A DNA stretch of 64,000 nt. It comes from Rummeliibacillus stabekisii (GTDB taxonomy: Bacteria > Bacillota > Bacilli > Bacillales_A > Planococcaceae). Below the pieces are notes generated by a model. The model ran no database searches and was not told the origin of the DNA. It saw only the letters and a list, made by a program, of their open reading frames with translations. Below are positions 23,743-33,343 of the stretch, in pieces (positions within the stretch are counted from its first letter, which is position 1; every line of letters starts with the position of its first letter). The translations under genes were made by a program, and so were the position numbers. Where the stretch lies: assembly GCF_007988965.1 (NCBI RefSeq), contig NZ_BJVD01000001.1, forward strand, positions 1-64,000, written 5' to 3'.

Positions 23743-25686
23743 TTAGTCAATTATTCTTTCCCAAAATCGGGCTTGTGCTATACCTTCAATAAACTGTTTA
23801 AATTCCCTGAATGTTAAATCATATACGCCTTGTTCTTCCATCTTTATACGCGTATATAATAGTGATTCTGGACTTAAAACGGCTAATGCAAGCGGCTTGT
23901 GGTGTACATAAGTCATTTCGACAAGTTCAAGCACTTTAGATGGAATAGTTGGATTTGGACTTATTAATATTGATGAATCGTATTGTGCTGAATCAACGGT
24001 GCTATAAGTTTCAGACGCCTTTAGCACCTCATTTATACGATGTACTTTTTTATCAATAATACTGTAATTAATTTTATGTTCTACAAGTTGTTGGACCCAT
24101 TCTGTTAATTGCTGCGTATTAGGAGTACCATTTAAAATAATGGCGACACTTCTAGTATCAGGTTTGCATACTGTATCTGCCATTGTTAGGGCAGGAGACA
24201 ACTTGGTTGATTTTACTTCTAGGTTTTTGATAGGAATCTTAGCCCCTACATTATCAGCTACTTTTTTAGCTAAATAATGATCGATATGATTAATAAAATC
24301 CACCGCATTATTTTTGACTTCCTGAGATTTACATTTGCCGATTTCATAAGTAAAAGCTTCTAATAGGTGTTGTTGTTCATAAGGCATTAAGCTATTCAAA
24401 AACTGCTTTGCTTGTGAGTAGTGATCCTGATAACTTTCTGTTTGCTCTCCACGCTTGTTACCACCCATGTTTTCTTGACTTTCTTCAAAAAAGCCTTGAT
24501 TTTTGGGGGTGGGAGCATTTTGCTCATTGGTAGCCTCTGGGATAAGAAAGTCATTATTTTTGTTGTTTTTGTTTTGGAAAGGACATATCGGCTGGTTAAT
24601 GGGTATTTGAAGAAAATTAGGCCCCCTTAGCCGTTTTACCTGTGCATCAGTATAGGAGAGTATCCTGCCTTGTAAGAGCGGATCTTCAGAGATTTCGATA
24701 CCTGGGACTAGGTGCCCTGGATGAAAGGCGGCATGTTCAGTCTCTAGAAAGCCGTTGTCGACATTCCGGTTTAACGTCATTTTTCCAATAATTTTAACAG
24801 GTACGTCTTCTTCAGGCCAAATTTTAGTGGGATCAAGAATATCAAAATCATAAGAAAATTGATCTTCTTCCGAAATCAATTGCAAACCTAATTCCCATTC
24901 TGGATAATCACCTTTTTTGATTGCTTCCAATAAATCTTGGCTAAGAAAATTGGGATTTTTGCCACCAATTTTTTGTGCTTCATCCCAGACCAATGAATGG
25001 ACGCCAAGTGAAGGTTTCCAGTGAAATTTCACAAATTGAGTCTTTCCTTTCCTATTTACCAAGCGGAATGTATGAACGCCAAATCCCTCCATCATACGAT
25101 AAGAGCGGGGAATTGTGCGATCGCTCATCTGCCACATGACCATATGTGCAGTTTCGGGATTTTTAGCGGCAAAGGTCCAAAATTGATCATGTGCGTTTGT
25201 ACCATTTACAAATTCTTGATTGAAATCCGGCTTTAAGGCACGTACAAGTTCGTGGAATTTCCTAGTATTTTGTATATAGAAAATAGGGACATTATTTCCG
25301 ACTAAATCAAAATTGCCTTCTTCCGTATAAAACTTTGTTGCAAAGCCTTTGACATCTCTTTGAGTATCATTAGTTCCTCGTGAACTCTGCATGGAAGAAA
25401 AACGAACGAATACAGGTGTTATATTAGAAGGATTTGTAAGGAAACTCGCTTTTGTATATTCTTCTAGGGACTCATATAATTCGAACTGACCGTATGCCCC
25501 AATTCCGTTGGCATAAAGAACACGTTCAGGGATTTGTTCTGAGTCAAAGTTTACTTTTTCACGCAAATAAAATTCTTCCTTAATTGTATTTCTTTCCAGT
25601 TTCTTTTTCGTTTTTTTATTTATGCTACTATTCACTTTTTTATCCGCTAAAATACTTCTTTCATAATCATCATCTCTTTTTTGCAT
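23743..25686 (-). CDS. Large-subunit (clade 2) catalase homologue lacking the distal His
   Basis: About 647 residues: N-terminal arm, haem-catalase barrel (~50-400), helical domain, and a C-terminal flavodoxin/GATase-like domain (~515-647), the HPII/KatE layout. Retained: distal Asn ([10 protein letters not shown]), Arg in PVFVRFSS and proximal Tyr in [18 protein letters not shown]. But the catalytic His segment, normally VHARG, reads [11 protein letters not shown]: codon TAT (Tyr) where His (CAT/CAC) is expected, and Arg is Asn. The frame is intact, so it is not simply a pseudogene; normal catalase activity is doubtful. Starts at ATG 25686 after GGGAGG. Confidence 0.85.
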   Translation of the reverse strand: MQKRDDDYERSILADKKVNSSINKKTKKKLERNTIKEEFYLREKVNFDSEQIPERVLYANGIGAYGQFELYESLEEYTKASFLTNPSNITPVFVRFSSMQSSRGTNDTQRDVKGFATKFYTEEGNFDLVGNNVPIFYIQNTRKFHELVRALKPDFNQEFVNGTNAHDQFWTFAAKNPETAHMVMWQMSDRTIPRSYRMMEGFGVHTFRLVNRKGKTQFVKFHWKPSLGVHSLVWDEAQKIGGKNPNFLSQDLLEAIKKGDYPEWELGLQLISEEDQFSYDFDILDPTKIWPEEDVPVKIIGKMTLNRNVDNGFLETEHAAFHPGHLVPGIEISEDPLLQGRILSYTDAQVKRLRGPNFLQIPINQPICPFQNKNNKNNDFLIPEATNEQNAPTPKNQGFFEESQENMGGNKRGEQTESYQDHYSQAKQFLNSLMPYEQQHLLEAFTYEIGKCKSQEVKNNAVDFINHIDHYLAKKVADNVGAKIPIKNLEVKSTKLSPALTMADTVCKPDTRSVAIILNGTPNTQQLTEWVQQLVEHKINYSIIDKKVHRINEVLKASETYSTVDSAQYDSSILISPNPTIPSKVLELVEMTYVHHKPLALAVLSPESLLYTRIKMEEQGVYDLTFREFKQFIEGIAQARFWERIID

Positions 25687-25764
25687 GCATATGCCTCCCA
25701 TATCAATCTACCTTTGTAAATAGCCGAAACAAATATCCCTAAAACATAATAGACAAAAGAATTA

Positions 25765-25794
25765 TTGGACAACTGGTAAAGCATGATGTATAAT
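25765..25794 (+). promoter_or_regulatory. Promoter of the first cold-shock gene
   Basis: TTGGAC, 18 bases, TATAAT. Gives a leader of about 140 bases before the start codon, long as in other cold-shock genes. Confidence 0.75.
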
Positions 25795-25831
25795 AAAGAC
25801 AATAATTAAATCGGCTCATCGTAAACAATAC

Positions 25832-25891
25832 ATTCACCTAGTAAAAAGTGATCGTGTTAACTCGATACTTCTTTGCTAGGTGAATTTTTTT
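25832..25891 (+). promoter_or_regulatory. Cold-shock leader hairpin with T tract (type A)
   Basis: ATTCACCTAG pairs with CTAGGTGAAT, enclosing an inner arm AAGT-G-ATCG / CGATACTT, followed by seven T. It looks like an intrinsic terminator inside the leader. The inner arm recurs in the leader at 60787-60848 with a compensating change. Possible attenuator or thermosensor. Confidence 0.65.
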
Positions 25892-25939
25892 GCAGGGGAT
25901 ATGTATTAATTATTAATATTTTTTAGGAGGTCATTACAC

Positions 25940-26140
25940 ATGACACAAGGTACAGTAAAATGGTTTAACTCTGAAAAAGGTTTTGGATTCATCGAAGTAG
26001 AAGGCGGCAACGATGTATTCGTACACTTCTCTGCAATCCAAGGCGAAGGCTTCAAAACTCTTGACGAAGGCCAAAAAGTTGAATTCGAAGTAGAAGAAGG
26101 CAACCGCGGACCACAAGCAACTAACGTTGTAAAACTTTAA
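25940..26140 (+). CDS. Cold-shock protein, CspA family
   Basis: 66 residues, one OB-fold cold-shock domain: [17 protein letters not shown] contains RNP1 (KGFGFI) and DVFVHFSAI contains RNP2 (VFVHF). Binds single-stranded RNA/DNA and melts secondary structure, especially after a temperature drop. TTTAGGAGG precedes the ATG. It differs from the other two copies mainly in starting MTQ instead of MKQ. Own promoter, structured leader and terminator. Confidence 0.96.
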   Translation: MTQGTVKWFNSEKGFGFIEVEGGNDVFVHFSAIQGEGFKTLDEGQKVEFEVEEGNRGPQATNVVKL

Positions 26141-26148
26141 TATTTATA

Positions 26149-26178
26149 AAAGCATCCTCTTAGAGGATGCTTTTTTTG
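26149..26178 (+). terminator. Terminator of the first cold-shock gene
   Basis: AAAGCATCCTC, loop TTA, GAGGATGCTTT and a run of T. Confidence 0.9.
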
Positions 26179-26239
26179 TTTCAAAAATTGAACGCACCCC
26201 TTGGAGGTCATTCCCATATGTATAGAATGAGGAGGGAAT

Positions 26240-26545
26240 ATGATGGTTTCAACTGAAACGTATATTATTGAGGGCCATTCTTTTATTGCTGTTTCTGTTT
26301 TTTTGCCTAAAACCACTTTGCTGACAGTATCAAATGATAAAGGCTATATCATGTGCGGAGCATTGGATGTAGGTTTATTAAATCAACAGCTGGCGGACAG
26401 GAAAATTGTTGCTGGCAGGGCGGTAGGCGTGAAAACTATTGATCAGTTATTAAACGCACCACTTGAATCAGTTACCTTTGAAGCAGAGGCATTAGGAATT
26501 ACAAAAGGGATGATTGGCAAGGATGCATTATTAAAAATGGTATAA
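26240..26545 (+). CDS. yunC: YunC-like DUF1805 protein
   Basis: 101 residues matching DUF1805: an N-terminal strand pair (EGHSFIAVSVFLPKTTLLTV), then GYIMCGALDVGLLN, GRAVGVKTIDQLL and ALGITKGMIGKDAL. Small alpha/beta fold, function unknown. GAGGAGG before ATG 26240; a second ATG one codon on is equally possible. Confidence 0.85.
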   Translation: MMVSTETYIIEGHSFIAVSVFLPKTTLLTVSNDKGYIMCGALDVGLLNQQLADRKIVAGRAVGVKTIDQLLNAPLESVTFEAEALGITKGMIGKDALLKMV

Positions 26546-26594
26546 TGAAGGAAAATAAACATAGGTTTCTTTTTCTCTTCTATACATCTATTAC

Positions 26595-26626
26595 AAGCGT
26601 ATTCCTAATGGAGTGCGCTTTTATTG
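26595..26626 (+). terminator. Terminator of yunC
   Basis: AAGCG and TCC pair with GGA and CGCTT around TAAT, followed by TTATT. Confidence 0.65.
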
Positions 26627-26900
26627 TGTATAAATATTTCTAAGTATCGCTTTAAATTCTATTATCATTTAATTATTATCTTTAAATACTTTCTAAAAGA
26701 TTAAATCCTATTGAATATAAGAACTAGTAGTTAGCTGCAGAAAAAATCAACATGGATAAAAATTGAATTTTAAGTTATTAATTAATCGCTTGGTTGCTTA
26801 CTTTTATGCTGTTAATTTGTAAAAATATTTTGTTTTGTTAGAATAGTTTTATGGGTATAGGTTATAGAAGTTAAATAGATAGAAAGAAGAGGGGATATAG
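26627..26900 (+). promoter_or_regulatory. Upstream region of the osmoprotectant ABC operon
   Basis: AT-rich DNA with one plausible promoter, TTGTAA, 16 bases, TAGAAT (26817-26844), ending some 55 bases before the ATP-binding subunit gene. No regulator gene of the GbsR/OpcR type is adjacent and no clear operator was found. Confidence 0.45.
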
Positions 26901-28031
26901 ATGTTGAAGATTGAGCATTTAACAAAGAAATATCGGGGAGGAAAAAAAGCAGTAAATGACTTAAATCTTGAAATAAAAGAAGGGGAATTTATTGCGTTTA
27001 TTGGCACAAGTGGCAGTGGGAAAACGACTGCACTTCGCATGATTAACCGAATGATTGAGCCTTCAAGTGGAACTATTACATTAAACGGAAAGGATTTATC
27101 AAAAATGAATCCTGTTACATTGAGAAGAAGCATTGGCTATGTCATACAGCAAATCGGTCTAATGCCACATATGACTATTCGCGAGAATATAACACTAGTT
27201 CCAAAACTATTAAAATGGTCGAAAGATAAAAAAGATGAAACAGCCGAGAAGTTAATCGGCCTTGTCAATTTGCCGGAGAATTATTTAGATTTATATCCTG
27301 TACAGCTTTCGGGTGGACAACAGCAACGTATTGGCGTGCTACGGGCGCTTGCCGCAAATCAAGATATCATCTTAATGGATGAGCCCTTTGGAGCGCTTGA
27401 CCCTATCACACGGGATACACTGCAGGATTTGATGAAAGATTTACAGCAACGTTTAGGTAAGACTGTCATCTTTGTCACACATGATATGGACGAAGCCATT
27501 AAACTTGCTGACCGAATTTGCATTATGCACAATGGTGAAATGGTTCAATTTGACACACCAGATGAAATTCTTACACACCCAGCCAATGATTTTGTTAAAG
27601 AGTTCATTGGTTCGCACAGGCTTATCCAGGAGAAACCAAGCGCAAAAATAGTAGATGATGTAATGATTAAGCCTGTCTCTATTACTCTTGAAAAGAGTTT
27701 AGATGAAGCCATTAAATTAATGGTATCAAAAAGGGTTGATACACTGTTCGTAACAGATGGTCATGGACGTTTATTAGGCTATTTGAATGTAGAGATGATC
27801 ACATCAGCTAGACATACGACCCAAAGTATTGCTGACACAATGAACCGAGAAGTAGAGTTTGTGAAAACAGGAACAAAGCTGCAAGATTCAGTGCGTCGTA
27901 TTCTAATCCGAAATTTAAAAAATATCACAGTGATTGATGAAGAGAAACGATTAATTGGTTTGATAACACGCGCCAATATAGTAGATATGGTGTACGACAC
28001 TATTTGGGGAGAAGAGAACACAGAACAATAG
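26901..28031 (+). CDS. opuCA: Osmoprotectant ABC transporter ATP-binding protein
   Basis: 376 residues. ABC ATPase domain at ~1-240: Walker A GTSGSGKTTALR, Q-loop YVIQQIGLMPHM, signature LSGGQQQRIGVLRAL, Walker B IILMDEPFGALD, and the switch His in VTHDMDE. Two CBS domains follow (~255-365), which sense ionic strength in OpuC/OpuA-type systems. Powers import of glycine betaine, carnitine or choline. First gene of a four-gene operon; GAGGGG site before the ATG. Confidence 0.93.
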   Translation: MLKIEHLTKKYRGGKKAVNDLNLEIKEGEFIAFIGTSGSGKTTALRMINRMIEPSSGTITLNGKDLSKMNPVTLRRSIGYVIQQIGLMPHMTIRENITLVPKLLKWSKDKKDETAEKLIGLVNLPENYLDLYPVQLSGGQQQRIGVLRALAANQDIILMDEPFGALDPITRDTLQDLMKDLQQRLGKTVIFVTHDMDEAIKLADRICIMHNGEMVQFDTPDEILTHPANDFVKEFIGSHRLIQEKPSAKIVDDVMIKPVSITLEKSLDEAIKLMVSKRVDTLFVTDGHGRLLGYLNVEMITSARHTTQSIADTMNREVEFVKTGTKLQDSVRRILIRNLKNITVIDEEKRLIGLITRANIVDMVYDTIWGEENTEQ

Positions 28032-28056
28032 TTAATAGAAGAAAGGAATGGATATT

Positions 28057-28692
28057 ATGATTGAATTTTTAACGGAAAATAGTGGCGCGATTATTCAAAA
28101 GACCTTTGAGCATTTCTATATCTCAATTATTGCTCTGTTGCTGGGCATTATAGTGGCGGTCCCTCTTGGTATAATCCTATCTAAAACTGAAAAAGTGGCC
28201 AAAGTAGTACTTGGCATTACTAGTATTCTTCAGACGCTCCCTTCATTAGCCATTTTAGCTATGATGATTCCATTTATTGGCGTTGGTAAGGTACCCGCAA
28301 TTATCGCCCTCTTTATTTATACTCTGCTTCCCATCCTAAATAACACATACATAGGTATGCGCTCAGTCAATAAAGATTTAGTTGCTGCAGGCATCAGTAT
28401 GGGGATGACTACAATTCAGACCATCCGCTTAGTAGAATTGCCCATTGCCATCCCTGTTATTATGGCAGGTATTCGCTTATCAGCTGTGTATGTGATTTCA
28501 TGGGCTACGCTTGCTTCCTATATTGGTGCTGGGGGTCTCGGCGACTTTATCTTCAATGGGCTAAACCTCTATCAGCCTGATTTCATCATAGGCGGTGCAG
28601 TGCTTGTTACATTGCTTGCGCTCATTAGTGACTTTATTTTATCGAAAGTTGAAAAATGGGCTACGCCTAAGGGATTAAGGATTGTACGATAG
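28057..28692 (+). CDS. opuCB: Osmoprotectant ABC transporter permease (first)
   Basis: About 211 residues with five to six membrane helices and the ABC permease EAA-type loop ([25 protein letters not shown]). ATG 28057 is preferred: GAAAGGA ends about nine bases before it, whereas the ATG at 28048 follows that site directly. Pairs with the second permease of the operon to form the channel. Confidence 0.9.
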   Translation: MIEFLTENSGAIIQKTFEHFYISIIALLLGIIVAVPLGIILSKTEKVAKVVLGITSILQTLPSLAILAMMIPFIGVGKVPAIIALFIYTLLPILNNTYIGMRSVNKDLVAAGISMGMTTIQTIRLVELPIAIPVIMAGIRLSAVYVISWATLASYIGAGGLGDFIFNGLNLYQPDFIIGGAVLVTLLALISDFILSKVEKWATPKGLRIVR

Positions 28693-28704
28693 GAGGAAAT
28701 GAAT

Positions 28705-29625
28705 ATGAAACAATGGTTAAAAGGGATTGTCGCTATCTTGCTTTTGTTCACAATTACTGCATGTAATAAGTCAAACCAAGATGTGGATGAGATCAAAGTA
28801 GCTTCTATGGTAACAACCGAAAGTCAAATTATGGGTAATATGTTGAAGCAATTAATCGAGCATGATACGAATGAAAAAGTAGAGCTTATTAATAATTTAG
28901 GATCAAGTGTTGTAGCGCATCAAGCCATGCAAAATGGGGATGCCAACATTTCTGCCGTTAGATATACAGGGACGGATTTGACGGGGGTACTACAAGCAGA
29001 ACCGCTTAAGAATCCTCAAAAAGCATTAACGTTTGTACAAGATAAGTTTGATAAAAAATATAATCAAACGTTCTTTGATTCGTATGGATTTGCCAATACG
29101 TATGCATTTATGGTGACTCGTAAAACAGCAGAGCAATATCATTTGAAAAAATTAAGCGATTTAAAGAAGGTTGCTAGCAAGCTCCAAGCTGGGGTTGATA
29201 CATCTTGGATGAACAGGCCAGGGGATGGTTATAAGGCTTTTGTAAAAGAATACGGTTTTGATTTTAAAGATGTTTTCCCTATGCAAATTGGGCTTGTCTA
29301 TGATGCCGTTTCAGCCGGAAAAATGGACGTTGTGCTGGGCTATACAACAGATGGCCGTATAGCAAGTTATGATTTAGTAATTTTGGAGGATGATTTACAC
29401 TTTTTCCCTCCATATGATGCCAGTCCTTTTGCAACAAATGAGCTACTAGAAAAAAAACCAGAAGTAAGAAAATCCATCGAAAAATTAATCGGAAAGATTT
29501 CGACTAAACAAATGCAAAAGTTAAATTATGAAGCTGATAATAATTTAATCGAGCCAGCAGTTGTCGCCGAAAAATTCTTAGAAGAACATAATTATTTTGA
29601 TGAGAAAGGGGGAGATGGCCAATGA
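28705..29625 (+). CDS. opuCC: Osmoprotectant-binding lipoprotein
   Basis: About 306 residues. Signal peptide LKGIVAILLLFTITACNKS with lipobox Cys ~20, so it is tethered to the outer membrane face. The mature part (KVASMVTTESQIMGNMLKQL, VEKVELINNLGSS-like region, SAVRYTGTDLTG, VVLGYTTDGRIASYDLVILEDD) fits the OpuAC/QAT betaine-binding fold. ATG 28705 lies eight bases after AGGAGG. Its stop overlaps the next start (ATGA). Confidence 0.92.
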   Translation: MKQWLKGIVAILLLFTITACNKSNQDVDEIKVASMVTTESQIMGNMLKQLIEHDTNEKVELINNLGSSVVAHQAMQNGDANISAVRYTGTDLTGVLQAEPLKNPQKALTFVQDKFDKKYNQTFFDSYGFANTYAFMVTRKTAEQYHLKKLSDLKKVASKLQAGVDTSWMNRPGDGYKAFVKEYGFDFKDVFPMQIGLVYDAVSAGKMDVVLGYTTDGRIASYDLVILEDDLHFFPPYDASPFATNELLEKKPEVRKSIEKLIGKISTKQMQKLNYEADNNLIEPAVVAEKFLEEHNYFDEKGGDGQ

Positions 29626-30323
29626 AGGATATGACAAAGTTGAATACATTTGAGCAATTTATGTATTACTTTCAAGAAAACGGTATGTATGTGTTAACCC
29701 AGTTTATGACCCACTTTTTAATATCTGTTTACGGTGTACTGCTAGCGGCATTGTTTGGTATTCCGATTGGGATACTAATAGCAAAATATAAAAAGCTCGC
29801 AAGTCCTTTGATTACAATAGCAAACATAATCCAGACTATCCCGGCCTTAGCTTTGCTTGCGATTCTTATGCTTGGTATGGGGCTGGGGAAAACAACGGTT
29901 ATTGTTGCCGTATTTCTATATTCTTTATTACCGATTATTAAAAACACATATACAGGCATCACAACAATAGATAATAATTTAATTGATTCCGGTAAAGGCA
30001 TGGGTATGACGCGTTTGCAAGTGCTTTATATGATTGAATTACCTCTATCCTTGAAGGTAATTATTGCAGGAATACGTATTGCTTTAGTCATTGCCATCGG
30101 AATTACAGCTATAGGGGCATTTATTGGAGCAGGGGGTCTTGGCGATATTATCATCCGTGGTACAAATGCGACTGACGGAACAGCCATCATTTTAGCAGGA
30201 GCTATTCCTACCGCATTTATGGCAATAATAGTTGATGTTTTGCTAAGTGTTGTGGAAAGGCGAATGGATCCAATGAGAAGACGTAAGGGAGATCAACTTA
30301 AGGTACAGTCTTTACAAGAATAA
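29622..30323 (+). CDS. opuCD: Osmoprotectant ABC transporter permease (second)
   Basis: 233 residues, five to six membrane helices, EAA loop IDSGKGMGMTRLQVLYMIELPLSL near residue 125. Starts within the ATGA overlap with the binding-protein gene, so translation is coupled. Last gene of the operon, followed by a strong terminator. Extended cytosolic C-terminus (VVERRMDPMRRRKGDQ). Confidence 0.92.
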   Translation: MKDMTKLNTFEQFMYYFQENGMYVLTQFMTHFLISVYGVLLAALFGIPIGILIAKYKKLASPLITIANIIQTIPALALLAILMLGMGLGKTTVIVAVFLYSLLPIIKNTYTGITTIDNNLIDSGKGMGMTRLQVLYMIELPLSLKVIIAGIRIALVIAIGITAIGAFIGAGGLGDIIIRGTNATDGTAIILAGAIPTAFMAIIVDVLLSVVERRMDPMRRRKGDQLKVQSLQE

Positions 30324-30337
30324 AAACTTCGACTTTA

Positions 30338-30372
30338 AAAGAGGGATTGGCTTATGCCAATCCCTCTTTATT
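30338..30372. terminator. Terminator of the osmoprotectant operon
   Basis: AAAGAGGGATTGGC, loop TTAT, GCCAATCCCTCTTT: 14-bp stem shared with the convergent reductase gene. Confidence 0.92.
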
Positions 30373-30934
30373 AATGTGCGTTTGATTTTGATTCCAATTT
30401 TAGCTTTTCGTTTAACAACAAAGCTTCAGCAACTGCTTGTTCGTCTTTCACAACGTCACCTGGTCTTCTGCCTTGACCGATAATGTAAGTAGAAAAGTTA
30501 ATGGAGAGAAAATCAAATGTGTATTTAAATTGTTGGATAAGCGGCAATGCTTTAATGCGTGGAATGTCGCCACCCACTGTTACTACAATTGCGTTAACAG
30601 TCTTTAAGTGTTCCTTCAATTCTGGATAACGCTCGTCACGGATGGCTTGGCTGAGGCGGTCAATCATGTTTTTCATTAATCCAGTCATGCTATACCAATA
30701 AACAGGAGTAGAGAAAATCAATACATCACTTTCTAGGATGGCTTCAATGATTTGATCATAATCGTCAGCAACTGGTCTAAAACCTTTCATATCATGTCTC
30801 AAATCATGGATAGGTTCAATCATAATATCTTTTAAGTAGATGCGTCTGTGAGTTACATTTTTTGTTACGATATCAGTGAGAATTTCTGTATTACCATTAG
30901 CGCGAGAACTTCCTATAAAGGTAGTAATTTTCAT
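30371..30934 (-). CDS. NADPH-dependent FMN reductase / flavodoxin-fold oxidoreductase
   Basis: 187 residues. FIGSSRANGNTEILTDIV is the FMN phosphate loop of the NADPH-dependent FMN reductase/WrbA-like fold, and VLIFSTPVYWYSMTGLMKNMIDRL is the second flavin loop. Likely a soluble flavoprotein reducing quinones or other acceptors (YwqN-like). GAAAGGAG site before the ATG. Stands alone. Confidence 0.85.
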   Translation of the reverse strand: MKITTFIGSSRANGNTEILTDIVTKNVTHRRIYLKDIMIEPIHDLRHDMKGFRPVADDYDQIIEAILESDVLIFSTPVYWYSMTGLMKNMIDRLSQAIRDERYPELKEHLKTVNAIVVTVGGDIPRIKALPLIQQFKYTFDFLSINFSTYIIGQGRRPGDVVKDEQAVAEALLLNEKLKLESKSNAH

Positions 30935-31085
30935 ACAATTTCTCCTTTCTATCGTTCTTATTCTCTATTATAACTTAATAAAGTGTTCAATTGTTAGAAA
31001 TTTCAAAAAGTAAACAAAAAGAATCACAAACATATCGAATAAAAATAGGCTTAGCTGCCCACTCTGAGAGAAAGGAGTGTTTTAA

Positions 31086-31661
31086 ATGAAATTATTAAAA
31101 AATACTTGGCCTATGTTAGTCGCTCTTCTCATTCTAACCGGTTGTTCGACAAACAAACAAAAAGTAGACAACTTAAAACCAGTAAGTGGAGAAAAAAATA
31201 CAACCATTCACGCAACGGCTAAGTTTATTAATACAGAGGGTAAAGAGTTAGGGAAAGCAAATTTGACAGAAAATGAAAAGGGCGTACAAATCGATTTGAA
31301 GTTACAGGGTTTACCACCAGGAGACCATGGGATCCATATTCATGAAAAAGGGATATGTGAGAAACCAACATTCGAATCTGCAGGAAGTCATTTTAATCCA
31401 ACTCACAAAGTTCACGGATACTACAACGCAAAAGGTTATCATTTAGGCGATCTTCCAAATATACAAGTGGAAGAGGATGGAACAGTAGATGTAGGTTTTG
31501 CGACAAAGGCCTTCACTTTAAAAGAGGGAGCACATAATACATTGTTTGATAAGGATGGAAGTGCATTTGTTATTCACGAAAAAGCAGATGACTATAAAAC
31601 TGATCCAAGCGGTAATTCAGGCGCACGAATTGCGTGCGGAGTAATTGAAAAAAATAATTAA
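31086..31661 (+). CDS. Cu/Zn superoxide dismutase-like lipoprotein (YojM/SodC type)
   Basis: 191 residues. Lipoprotein signal [19 protein letters not shown] (Cys ~20). SOD fold: copper ligands in GIHIHEKG (two His), SHFNP (bridging His) and [10 protein letters not shown] (fourth His); zinc ligands in KVHGYY, YHLGD and the Asp; Cys in GICEKP and IACGVI for the disulfide; Arg in GARIACG. As I recall, Bacillus subtilis YojM lacks some copper ligands; here the full set appears present, so activity is plausible. Extracellular defence against superoxide. GAAAGGAGTG before the ATG. Confidence 0.88.
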   Translation: MKLLKNTWPMLVALLILTGCSTNKQKVDNLKPVSGEKNTTIHATAKFINTEGKELGKANLTENEKGVQIDLKLQGLPPGDHGIHIHEKGICEKPTFESAGSHFNPTHKVHGYYNAKGYHLGDLPNIQVEEDGTVDVGFATKAFTLKEGAHNTLFDKDGSAFVIHEKADDYKTDPSGNSGARIACGVIEKNN

Positions 31662-32000
31662 CATCTTAAAAAAGCTAACGCCATATCATATTGACTACCA
31701 GACGAAAGAGCGACAAAGCCACCTCCAAGCTGTCGCTCATTATTCTCAATAAGTAAGAGACGATTAAGTATGTTGCTTCAGCAATGGAGACCATGATAAG
31801 CTGTCAATTGGTTGCGTCTTGATGTCGAAGAAATTGTGTAGTTACTTATATCTAGTGTTATCCGTTAAGGATTAGAACTTTTTCTAGAAAATATGGGCAA
31901 TAACATTATAAAAAATCAGTAATGGCTTCTGCGTACAGAAGAATATTTATTAACCAAAATAAAAACCGCTTGAATCTTACCATTCAAGCGGTTTTTTTTA
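31662..32000. terminator. Gap with two terminator hairpins
   Basis: 31708-31738 is GAGCGACA / TGTCGCTC with a 15-base loop and weak T tail, probably ending the SOD gene. 31962-31999 is ACCGCTTGAAT / ATTCAAGCGGT followed by T8, ending the convergent lipoprotein gene. Between them I see nothing that codes. Confidence 0.75.
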
Positions 32001-32001
32001 T

Positions 32002-33084
32002 TTAATAAGTCTGTAATACGAATGCTTTAAGCAAATCATCGTATTCGCTATTCATATCTTGGTCTGTCTTTTGAATTGTCCATTTACCATCTGTTTCTTT
32101 TAAAATGAGTGCATATTCACGACTATCATCTTTCAAACTCGTATTGTTCATAATTTGATCAATACGGCTAAATGTGTAATTTAAAGCATCTTCTTGAGCT
32201 TTTTTATATTCTTTATAGCTATATTTATTTTGGTTTTTCTTAGCAAATTGTTCGCTTACTTTTCGAGATTGTTTATAAAGATCTGATGTGTCGAAATTTT
32301 TAAAGCTAACATTTATTTTAGCTTGTTTTGAATCACCATAAGCGATTTTATAAGTAGGCTCAATTTTTTTATTTAAAGCGTTTCGGTATTTTTCAATAAA
32401 CATTTTTTCCAAACGCATGGATGGTGTAAACTCACCAAAGCCTTCCTTCAATTGATTGGCAAGTTCTTCATCAAACTTTTGGCTGTCTGCTAAGACATCA
32501 TTTGTGAGTAAGGATTTAAAATCTGGATTGTCATTGCTTAAGAAAACTTGATCAACATAAGCTGCTACAGCTTTCTTGGCATTCTCTGAATCATTTTTAT
32601 ACTTCGACGGATCCACTGATACTACTAACTCTTTATGTTTCTCACCTTTGTCATCATAAATGCGCGGTTGATAATGAAGCTCATACTTTTCTTCTTTATT
32701 GACAGGGTAAAAGAGGTCACCACTCGCTTTTTTCTCAGGAGAGATACTTCCTGATAGTTCTTTAAAAGATTCTTCATCCGGTGGATTTACATAGACAGAG
32801 TCAATTTTTTCATCATCTTTACTACCATATAAACTAAAGTTTGAAGAATTTACTGGGATTTCATTTTTAGATTTATTTTGGACTGTCACATTTAATTTGA
32901 GATATATTTTTTCATCGGTTTCATCATACTTGGTAATTGTTACATATTCTCCAGAATTAACTTTAAACGCAATATCACTCGCTTCGCTTCCAGATTTGTT
33001 TGTTTTTTTGCTGCTTCCACATGCCGCTAAGGCAAAGGTAAGAATAGCCAATAGGCTTAGCAGCCACAAATTCTTTCTGTTAAT
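32002..33084 (-). CDS. Lipoprotein (DUF4352-like / DUF5105-like), apparent ATT start
   Basis: About 360 residues. Signal peptide NRKNLWLLSLLAILTFALAACGSS with lipobox Cys ~22. Residues ~35-160 look like an extracellular immunoglobulin-like DUF4352 domain (VTITKYDETDEKIYLKLNVTVQN, NFSLYG), and the rest is an alpha/beta domain ending DDLLKAFVLQTY, like DUF5105 proteins. The only good site, GGAGGGG, is followed at seven bases by ATT-AAC-AGA-AAG, which would give exactly MNRKNLW. No ATG, GTG or TTG is at that distance; a TTG at 33123 would put charged residues before the signal peptide. Confidence 0.75.
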   Translation of the reverse strand: MNRKNLWLLSLLAILTFALAACGSSKKTNKSGSEASDIAFKVNSGEYVTITKYDETDEKIYLKLNVTVQNKSKNEIPVNSSNFSLYGSKDDEKIDSVYVNPPDEESFKELSGSISPEKKASGDLFYPVNKEEKYELHYQPRIYDDKGEKHKELVVSVDPSKYKNDSENAKKAVAAYVDQVFLSNDNPDFKSLLTNDVLADSQKFDEELANQLKEGFGEFTPSMRLEKMFIEKYRNALNKKIEPTYKIAYGDSKQAKINVSFKNFDTSDLYKQSRKVSEQFAKKNQNKYSYKEYKKAQEDALNYTFSRIDQIMNNTSLKDDSREYALILKETDGKWTIQKTDQDMNSEYDDLLKAFVLQTY

Positions 33085-33268
33085 AGGAAACCCCTCCGTT
33101 TTCTTTTTAATTTGCTGAACCAAATGGTAACCAATCTTTCACAATAGAATCATCATTCTAAGGTATTCAACTGCAAAATTTTTGTGAAATGCTTATAAAT
33201 AAGCAGTGAAAGGGTATGGATTCTTCTAGTTGCCGTATGTATTTGTTCGTATTCCGCCCCTTGAGAAA

Positions 33269-33298
33269 AGAGACTTTCACTCTCATGAAAGTCTCTTA
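33269..33298 (-). terminator. Terminator downstream of the acidic small protein gene
   Basis: AAGAGACTTTCA and TGAAAGTCTCTT, a 12-bp stem. Ends the minus-strand gene at 33344. Confidence 0.7.
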
Positions 33299-33343
33299 TA
33301 CATGTCTTGCACGGATGTATGTGAGTAATAGAGAAGCACTAGC

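Noticed and set aside
25934-26116. Antisense frames over the first cold-shock gene
   Set aside because: Long antisense frames arise from the codon bias of csp genes; no signals support them.
31662-32000. Hairpin-rich gap as a possible insertion-sequence remnant
   Set aside because: The hairpins are ordinary terminators; no transposase-like coding or direct repeats.
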